Shown: one piece after another, positions 5,644 to 10,829 of the stretch
How positions within the stretch are numbered: the first letter of the stretch is position 1
Layout: each line of letters begins with the position of its first letter
NCBI GenBank assembly: GCA_900314165.1
Contig: OMUE01000071.1
Coordinates: forward strand, 1-10,829
Direction of reading: 5' to 3'
DNA length: 10,829 bases
From: an uncultured Acidaminococcus sp.
Lineage (GTDB): Bacteria; Bacillota_C; Negativicutes; Acidaminococcales; Acidaminococcaceae
Translations under genes and position numbers: made by a program
Notes under the pieces: model-generated
Told to the model about the DNA's origin: nothing
Database searches by the model: none
The model's input: the letters and a program-made list of their open reading frames with translations, nothing else

Positions 5644-6707
5644 CCTATAAAAACATCTTTGTCGATGGCATTATGCATATGGGGGATATGATCATGACGG
5701 CATCCGTCATGCCCGTACTGCGTAAGCACTGTCCTGAAGCGAAAATTACATATTTGTGCTCTGCCAATCTGGCTTTCGTGGCGGAGATGCTGGAAGGCAT
5801 CGACGAAGTGCTGCCCTACAGCTATAAGAGCAAGGGTGGCTATATGGACGTGTACCACTGGGGCAAACGGCTGGAACAGAACCATTATGACCTGGGCATC
5901 TCTCTGGACCCCCGGGAACGGGTAACCCTGATGAAATGGTTTGCCAATATGCCGGAACGGATCACCTTAGAGCAGGCTCTGGGCTGGAAACTGGGCTGGG
6001 AAAAATGGCTCTATACTAAGGATTTGGCCCTGCCTGATGGCTGGCGCTATCAGGATCATTCCATGGCTGCCAGCTTCCAGCAGCTCATGCGCTCCTTTTT
6101 CCACGACCCGGAGACTCGTTTTGAACGACCCCGGTTCCGGCAGCCGAAGCAGGAAGAGCAGCAATGGGTACAGGAACAGCTGAAGACATTCCCTACAAGA
6201 GGAAAGAAAATCGCCCTGTGCGTAGAGACTACCACAAAGACCAAGGACTGGCCTGTAGAAAAGTTCTCCCAGCTTTGTGACCAATTAGCGGAGCAGTACG
6301 ATGCCACACTGGTATTTACGGGTATAGCAGCCCACAAACCTCGCGTACAAGCTATTATGGCTGGCATGCAGCATAAGGACCGGGCTGTGGACCTGGCCGG
6401 AGCTACGTCCTTTGCCCAATTGGCGGCGTTATTAGGGGCTATGGACCTGCTGGTGTCCCTGGATACGGGTACAGCCCACATCGGGGCTGCGGCTGGCTGT
6501 CCGGTGGTGACCATCTTTACCCATAATTCCCCTGTCATCTATCAGGCTCCTGCTGACCACAGCATAGGTGTCAGTGGCCACCTGCCCTGCAGTGGCAAGC
6601 ACGTGTGCATCGGTCCTTCCCGCTGCCCCAAGACGGACTGTGTGGATGTGATCACCGTACCCATGGTAGCAGAAGCTATAGAGCAAATCTTTAAGGAGAC
6701 AGTATGA
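5640..6707 (+). CDS. Family GT9 glycosyltransferase (heptosyltransferase-like, WaaC/WaaF/WaaQ group)
   Basis: A 355-residue GT-B-fold enzyme of family GT9. Characterised members add L-glycero-D-manno-heptose from ADP-heptose to the LPS inner core. The N-terminal acceptor-domain loop HMGD (13-16) places D16 at the usual catalytic aspartate. The C-terminal donor-domain signature SLDTGTAHIGAAAGCPVV includes D275-TGTAH-280. A cysteine group at 317, 323, 329 and 334 near the end matches the C-terminal Cys cluster seen in many GT9 enzymes. The ATG at 5640 overlaps the stop of the ligase-like gene, and the stop at 6705-6707 overlaps the next start in the same way. It is GC-rich, in contrast to the gene before it. 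Whether the sugar is heptose or another is not decided by the sequence. Confidence 0.91.
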   Translation: MTYKNIFVDGIMHMGDMIMTASVMPVLRKHCPEAKITYLCSANLAFVAEMLEGIDEVLPYSYKSKGGYMDVYHWGKRLEQNHYDLGISLDPRERVTLMKWFANMPERITLEQALGWKLGWEKWLYTKDLALPDGWRYQDHSMAASFQQLMRSFFHDPETRFERPRFRQPKQEEQQWVQEQLKTFPTRGKKIALCVETTTKTKDWPVEKFSQLCDQLAEQYDATLVFTGIAAHKPRVQAIMAGMQHKDRAVDLAGATSFAQLAALLGAMDLLVSLDTGTAHIGAAAGCPVVTIFTHNSPVIYQAPADHSIGVSGHLPCSGKHVCIGPSRCPKTDCVDVITVPMVAEAIEQIFKETV

Positions 6708-7705
6708 AATCCTTTGAACCTTCCTTTTTTAATGTAGATAATTTTATCCTGAGCCAGGAAGACTACGACGATCTGCCGGAAAACAGCAAGACGCCCTGGC
6801 ATGTGACCTATAATGTGAATGATCCTTTCTTCCACATTATGGGGGCGTCCATCGTCTCCGTACTGGAAAACAATCCGGACCAGCCCTTCGTGTTCCACCT
6901 GTTTACGGATGGTTACAGGCCGGAAAACGCACAGAAAGTGAAAGCCCTGGCCGAAAAATGGCATTGCCGCTGCATCCTGTACAAGCTGAACATGGAACCC
7001 TTCATGGACTTCCACGTAAAAGTAGCCCGGTTCTCCCGGATTACTTATGGCCGTCTGTACATGCCAAAGATTTTGAAACAGTACACGGACCGGTTCCTAT
7101 ATCTGGACGCGGATACCATGGTGATCCGCAGCCTTGCCGACCTGTTTACTTTGGATATGACGGGTAAAGCCATGGGAGCCGTCAGCGAACGGCCCAAGGA
7201 TGCAAAATTCCGGGGCGAGTACCTGCACTTGAAAAACGGCCGGTATTTCAACGACGGCGTTATGATTGTGAACATCCTGGAATGGGAAGAACAGGGAATT
7301 ACAGAAAAAGCCTTTTCCTACCAGTGTGAGCCCCGGACCCGCTTCCTGGGCCAGAGCCAGGATGTGCTGAACCTGACCTTCGATGGGTGCAACCTGTTCT
7401 TGTCGGCAGAATACAACGAATTTGGCGGCGGGGAGGACGACAAGGGCAGTGGCGTCATCATCCATTGGACCGGCCGCCGGAAACCCTGGCAGATGGTCCT
7501 GGCACCTTTTGATGCCCAATGGCGCAAATATAACGCCCTGTCTCCCTGGGACACCATCACAAACGAACTGCCCGTAAAGAAACCGGAAAACTACCATGAT
7601 TTCAAGCAGTGGGCGAAATTCAAGAAAAAGGACAGTCTGGCAGACTACCTGTGGGGTATGGGCTGGTATGCGCTGTTGAAGATGCAGTATAAATTGAAAA
7701 AGTAA
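6704..7705 (+). CDS. Family GT8 glycosyltransferase, second of three
   Basis: A 333-residue GT8 enzyme, probably an LPS/LOS core hexosyltransferase. It carries a roughly 40-residue N-terminal extension before the first conserved strand (HVTYNVNDPFF). The block ASIVSVLENNPDQPFVFH is nearly shared with the third GT8. The DXD motif is DAD at 135-137. The usual FN(A/S)G is FNDG here (N183, D184). The QD pair is at 219-220 and HWTGRRKPW at 254-262. A serine-proline-tryptophan segment (ALSPW) follows, as in the C-terminal region of RfaI/RfaJ-type enzymes. The tail is basic (KMQYKLKK). ATG 6704 overlaps the GT9 stop by four bases, and AAGGAG lies just upstream. The gene is GC-rich and is the last of unit 1, followed by a terminator. 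Specificity is unknown. Confidence 0.92.
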   Translation: MKSFEPSFFNVDNFILSQEDYDDLPENSKTPWHVTYNVNDPFFHIMGASIVSVLENNPDQPFVFHLFTDGYRPENAQKVKALAEKWHCRCILYKLNMEPFMDFHVKVARFSRITYGRLYMPKILKQYTDRFLYLDADTMVIRSLADLFTLDMTGKAMGAVSERPKDAKFRGEYLHLKNGRYFNDGVMIVNILEWEEQGITEKAFSYQCEPRTRFLGQSQDVLNLTFDGCNLFLSAEYNEFGGGEDDKGSGVIIHWTGRRKPWQMVLAPFDAQWRKYNALSPWDTITNELPVKKPENYHDFKQWAKFKKKDSLADYLWGMGWYALLKMQYKLKK

Positions 7706-7720
7706 TAGCTGGAAATCGGT

Positions 7721-7753
7721 AAAATGCGGACAAGTAGTTTTGTTCGCATTTTT
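7721..7753 (+). terminator. Rho-independent terminator closing the first glycan unit
   Basis: A 13-bp stem (7721-7733 with 7740-7752, one G·T wobble) around a six-base loop runs into TTTTT (7749-7753). It separates the GC-rich GT9/GT8 pair from the AT-rich genes that follow. Confidence 0.8.
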
Positions 7754-7819
7754 ATCATTGTAATATTACTGAAAATTTGCAATCAATTAATTATTTGGCT
7801 CTTGAAAAATATTGATAAC

Positions 7820-7837
7820 AGGAGATGACAACCATTG
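7820..7837 (+). promoter_or_regulatory. Ribosome binding site and TTG start of the transferase gene
   Basis: AGGAG at 7820-7824 is ten bases before TTG 7835, whereas the first in-frame ATG (7853) is 28 bases away. This favours the rare TTG codon as the true start. The gap from 7754 to 7819 is AT-rich and holds a GTAATATTAC palindrome at 7760-7769. No convincing promoter was found there. Confidence 0.7.
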
Positions 7838-9682
7838 AGTACAGAGAATCTAATGACAGAACATACTAAGAGCTGTATAAAGGTTGTCACTGTCATTTTG
7901 CTTTTTTTCGCTGCCTTATTATTAGCCAGACTTCCTGTATCTGTTTATGATACTTATTTTCAATACAAAGACATTATAGGATTCAGTTTGATAAGTTATG
8001 TGGCCGCAATACACTTGGCAAAGTATAAAAAGAAGATCCTACTATATTTGGGAGCTTTTGTATTTGTATTTTTACTTCCAAGTTACCTGAAGCTGAGAGA
8101 ACATAGCCCCTTATCTATAGTTGAAGTGACGGATACATTCTGTCTTGCAGTTATTTTATTTTCTCTGCTCATTACCTTACTTGGTCTGGTTAAATCCATA
8201 CCTTTTAAATGTGGAAGAGTCTCTGCAATAAGCTTGATAGGTTTGGCATTTTTTATTGTTATTTTAGGACCTTTTATTCTACTCGGTTATTATGCAGCTA
8301 GCAGGCATGTGCTGACTACAAGCATTATACTTACAGTATTTCAAACAAATCCCGGTGAAGCTATTGCATATCTAAAAAACAATAATCCGCTTATCTGGAT
8401 CAGCCTTGTTTTAGCAGGCATTGCAATGATTGCGATTTTGTTTAGAGTGCTTATTTCCATTGTAGAACCTATGGACTATAATCAATCAAGAACGGGTACA
8501 ATCTTCCTGCTTGTCTGTTTGATGTTATTTTGTGGAGGAAAAGGCATATCAAAAGCCAATTATACAATAGGATATATGCTGTATTCACAGACAAAACAAA
8601 GTTTGCAGGAATATAAAGCTTATGGTGAAGCAAAGGAAAAACGTCTAAATCACTTGGAAAATCTGGTTCACCTAACAGTGAATGAAAGGAAAGGTGGGCT
8701 TTTCCTCTTGATTATCGGGGAATCAGAAACGAGAGACCATATGCAGGTTTATGGTTATCCAAAGGAAACAACTCCTTGGCTGAATAAGGCTTCTAAAGAG
8801 GCTGGAAGTATTCTGTTTACGAATGCATATTCGAACCATACCCATACAGTTCCAACCCTGACATATGCATTAACAGAAAAAAATCAATATAATAGTGAGA
8901 AACTTAAGAATGCGTATTCCATAATTGAAACTGCCAGAGCAGCAGGGTATGAGACCTATTGGCTCAGTAATCAAGTCAAATATGGAATCTATGATACGCC
9001 TATAGCGGAAATAGCTAGTACAGCTGAACATGAAATCTGGATAAATGGAAATTCTGGCAACACGAATAAAACCTCCTACTATGATGAAGAATTGGTTAAC
9101 CGGTTGCAGGAAATTCCTCTTAATACAGCAACAAATAAATTTATCGTAATCCATTTGATGGGAAGTCACGTTGATTATCAGGAACGCTATCCAAAGAAGA
9201 GAGAAAAATTTTCTGTGAAAGATAAAAGCCAGAGACGAGTCAATTCTTATGATAATTCGGTGGTTTATACCGATTATGTACTACAGCAGATCTATAGCAG
9301 AGTGTGTCAGCAACCGGCATTTAAAGGATTAGTATATATGTCAGACCATGGAGAAGATATGAAGGCCAGCCATGAGGTTACGAAATTTACTTGGACCATG
9401 GCCCATATTCCTTTCTTTATCCATCTTTCCCCGTCCTATTGCCAGGCTAATCCGGAAATATATAATACGTTATTAGCTCATAAGAATTTCTGTTGGACTA
9501 ATGATTTGCTTTATGATGTACTACTTTCTCTTATGGGAATTCAAAATGTTCCTAGTAGAGACGAAACTCTTGACCTGAGCTCTGCTAAATATAGAATGCA
9601 GGTGAAGGATCTATATACCTGTCATAGAAAGAAAAAACTTACGGAAGATCCTGATATTGACAAAGTAACAGTGAAACGGTAA
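7835..9682 (+). CDS. Phosphoethanolamine-transferase-like inner-membrane protein (EptA/CptA superfamily, sulfatase fold)
   Basis: A 615-residue protein. The N-terminal half (about 15-250) has six or seven hydrophobic membrane segments and the C-terminal half (about 285-590) is a periplasmic alkaline-phosphatase/sulfatase-like domain. Members move phosphoethanolamine from phosphatidylethanolamine to lipid A or core sugars. Visible family features are IIGESETRDHMQVYGYPKET (E296 as a likely zinc ligand), a Thr-rich NHTHTVP at 334-340 that probably carries the nucleophilic Thr, and HLMGSHVDYQERYP. YDNSVVYTDYVL and SDHGED (503-508, with D504 and H505 as metal ligands) follow. The short spacing of the Thr motif and the lack of a Cys-rich pattern point to the CptA/EptC side more than EptA. 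It starts with TTG. It begins a second unit after a terminator, 51 bases ahead of the third GT8. The gene is AT-rich. The group it transfers and the target are inferred. Confidence 0.86.
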   Translation: MSTENLMTEHTKSCIKVVTVILLFFAALLLARLPVSVYDTYFQYKDIIGFSLISYVAAIHLAKYKKKILLYLGAFVFVFLLPSYLKLREHSPLSIVEVTDTFCLAVILFSLLITLLGLVKSIPFKCGRVSAISLIGLAFFIVILGPFILLGYYAASRHVLTTSIILTVFQTNPGEAIAYLKNNNPLIWISLVLAGIAMIAILFRVLISIVEPMDYNQSRTGTIFLLVCLMLFCGGKGISKANYTIGYMLYSQTKQSLQEYKAYGEAKEKRLNHLENLVHLTVNERKGGLFLLIIGESETRDHMQVYGYPKETTPWLNKASKEAGSILFTNAYSNHTHTVPTLTYALTEKNQYNSEKLKNAYSIIETARAAGYETYWLSNQVKYGIYDTPIAEIASTAEHEIWINGNSGNTNKTSYYDEELVNRLQEIPLNTATNKFIVIHLMGSHVDYQERYPKKREKFSVKDKSQRRVNSYDNSVVYTDYVLQQIYSRVCQQPAFKGLVYMSDHGEDMKASHEVTKFTWTMAHIPFFIHLSPSYCQANPEIYNTLLAHKNFCWTNDLLYDVLLSLMGIQNVPSRDETLDLSSAKYRMQVKDLYTCHRKKKLTEDPDIDKVTVKR

Positions 9683-9733
9683 AGTGATTTTGGATTACAA
9701 AATACTATATAATAAGTTAAAAGGATGAAACCT

Positions 9734-10690
9734 ATGGGTATAAATAAACAATGTCTTACATTTGGTAGGTCTGATATTATAACAAATGCTGAATCTGTCC
9801 ATATTGGATATGGTACGGACGATAATTTTGTCATGCCCATGGGGGTATCCATTATTTCCGTATTAGAAAATAACCCGGACCTTGATTTTGTGTTCCATGT
9901 ACTTACAGAAGGAATCAGCGAGAAAAGTATTTCGCAGTTACGGAAAATAACTGATACGTATCCAAGGTGTGCGTTTCAGATCCACACTATTGATTTAAGC
10001 GTTATTGAAGGCCTGCCTGTATATGCCTTAGGCAAAGCAACATATATTCGGGTGTTTTTAGACCAGATTTTGCCCGATTCTGTTGAGCATATATTGTATC
10101 TTGATGGAGATATTGTCTGTGTACATTCTTTAAAAGATTTATGGACCGCAGATTTTGGCCATCATACTGTCATGGTCGTAGAAGATGTTCCAAAGACTGC
10201 TGTCAAGCAAGGCAAAAAATTCAACATAGAGCACTATTTTAATGCTGGCATGATTTTCATGAATATGAAATCCTGGAAACAGAAACAGATTTCCAGTCAA
10301 TTTTTGAAAGTATGTTTTACATATAAGGAAAAATTGAATTATTTGGATCAAGATGCCTTAAATATTGTGCTTCAAGATAAAAAACTGCTGTTGGGCAGAA
10401 AATATAACTATATTCCGGAGAGTGCCGAGATACCGGAAATACCTCAAGATACGGTATTCTTGCATTATGCCGGTACAAAACCCTGGTACTGCTGGCTGGA
10501 ATTTCCGCTAAAGAAATATTTCATGAAATACTATGCCATGTCCCCATGGAAAGACGAATCTCTGGCCGAACCCAGGAACTATAGGGAAATGCACTATATG
10601 TCCCGAGCTTGCTGGCGCCGGGGAGACTATAGTACAAGCATGAAGTGGTTTATAAAATATGTCATCGAAAGAAAACGGACAAAGAAATAA
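9734..10690 (+). CDS. Family GT8 glycosyltransferase, third of three
   Basis: A 318-residue GT8 enzyme of the LPS core RfaI/RfaJ type. It shows HIGYGTDDNFVMPMGVSII, then SVLENNPDLDFVFH, shared with the second GT8. The DXD motif is DGD at 124-126, FNAG at 169-172, DQD at 205-207 and HYAGTKPW at 244-251. A C-terminal KYYAMSPWKDE segment typical of LPS glucosyl/galactosyltransferases follows, and the tail is very basic (IERKRTKK). An in-frame ATG at 9725 sits on top of the AAGGA site (9721-9725). ATG 9734, eight bases downstream of it, is the better start; the earlier one would add three residues. The first two thirds are AT-rich, and the final part turns GC-rich like the first two GT8s. It follows the transferase by 51 bases with no terminator between, so they are probably co-transcribed. 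Confidence 0.91.
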   Translation: MGINKQCLTFGRSDIITNAESVHIGYGTDDNFVMPMGVSIISVLENNPDLDFVFHVLTEGISEKSISQLRKITDTYPRCAFQIHTIDLSVIEGLPVYALGKATYIRVFLDQILPDSVEHILYLDGDIVCVHSLKDLWTADFGHHTVMVVEDVPKTAVKQGKKFNIEHYFNAGMIFMNMKSWKQKQISSQFLKVCFTYKEKLNYLDQDALNIVLQDKKLLLGRKYNYIPESAEIPEIPQDTVFLHYAGTKPWYCWLEFPLKKYFMKYYAMSPWKDESLAEPRNYREMHYMSRACWRRGDYSTSMKWFIKYVIERKRTKK

Positions 10691-10705
10691 ATCTTTATCC
10701 GTTTT
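10672..10705 (+). terminator. Rho-independent terminator overlapping the end of the third GT8
   Basis: AAAACGGA-C-AAAGA (10672-10685) pairs with TCTTT-A-TCCGTTTT (10692-10705), with a single C/A mismatch and a six-base loop that includes the last stop-codon bases. The left arm encodes the last residues of the protein (KRTKK). The 3' T tract is short (four T, then C). The A runs would make it symmetrical. Confidence 0.72.
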
Positions 10706-10774
10706 CTATAAGAAGTTGAACTTTGACCAAATCTGACCAGAATTACATAGTAAAAATATCGACATGGCTTCAGG

Positions 10775-10829
10775 TGTTAAGGCCGGACTATAATTGACCC
10801 AAAGGGCCGGAAAAAAATGACCCACCTCA
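10775..10829. mobile_element. Probable terminus of an IS21-family insertion sequence running off the right edge
   Basis: Two direct repeats of the form GGCCGGA-spacer-TGACCC lie at 10781-10800 and 10805-10823. They follow a TGTTAA start at 10775, and TGACCCACC follows the second. Multiple terminal direct repeats with TGACCCA-like ends and a terminal TG are typical of IS21-family elements (istA/istB). The transposase genes would lie beyond the window, so this is inferred from the end pattern only. The stretch 10706-10774 between the terminator and this end holds nothing I can name. Confidence 0.55.

Noticed and set aside
9708..9713. TATAAT upstream of the third GT8 as its own promoter
   Set aside because: The -10 match is perfect but no -35 box is at proper distance, and the start point would fall in the ribosome binding site. 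Co-transcription with the transferase is simpler.
3226..10829. tRNA-Gly as attachment site of a genomic island
   Set aside because: The glycan locus begins just after the tRNA, but no second copy of the tRNA 3' end and no integrase gene are visible in the window.

Overview
The window reads as the chromosome of a Gram-negative-type Firmicute (class Negativicutes, possibly Acidaminococcaceae). This placement is inference. It rests on an LPS/LOS outer-core gene set with strong AGGAG-type ribosome binding sites, Firmicute-style intrinsic terminators and GTG/TTG starts. It also rests on a fragmentary C-terminus that resembles pyruvate:ferredoxin oxidoreductase. Every gene I can support is on the + strand.

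Left part (1-3225): the last 32 codons of an upstream gene and a textbook terminator come first. A Na+/phosphate cotransporter-like gene with a C-terminal PhoU-like domain follows (381-1985), with its own terminator, and then a LOG-family phosphoribohydrolase (2284-2829). The gaps between these genes hold related, modular, hairpin-rich intergenic repeats at 153-242, 2045-2262 and 2873-3087. Purine-rich arms are shared by all three; the last two also share a GC-rich core. Two core hairpins differ in sequence but stay self-complementary.

Middle (3180-3340): a compact tRNA-Gly(GCC) unit with a strong promoter, an encoded CCA end and an intrinsic terminator.

Right part (3395-10705): a lipooligosaccharide outer-core locus in two apparent transcription units. 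Unit 1 is GT8 glycosyltransferase, O-antigen ligase/polymerase-like membrane protein, GT9 heptosyltransferase-like enzyme and a second GT8. The last three are joined by ATGA overlaps, and a terminator follows at 7721-7753. Unit 2 is a phosphoethanolamine-transferase-like membrane sulfatase-fold enzyme (TTG start) and a third GT8, ending in a terminator that overlaps its stop codon. Together these could extend the core sugar chain (GT9 and three GT8s), decorate it (phosphoethanolamine) and ligate or polymerise further glycan. Base composition is mosaic: the ligase, the transferase and most of the last GT8 are visibly AT-rich, while the first two GT8s and the GT9 are GC-rich.

The right edge (from about 10775) carries two direct repeats that look like the multiple terminal repeats of an IS21-family element entering from the right. 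I see no clearly new biological system. The most unusual signals are the modular repeats with covarying hairpins and the mosaic composition of the outer-core locus.
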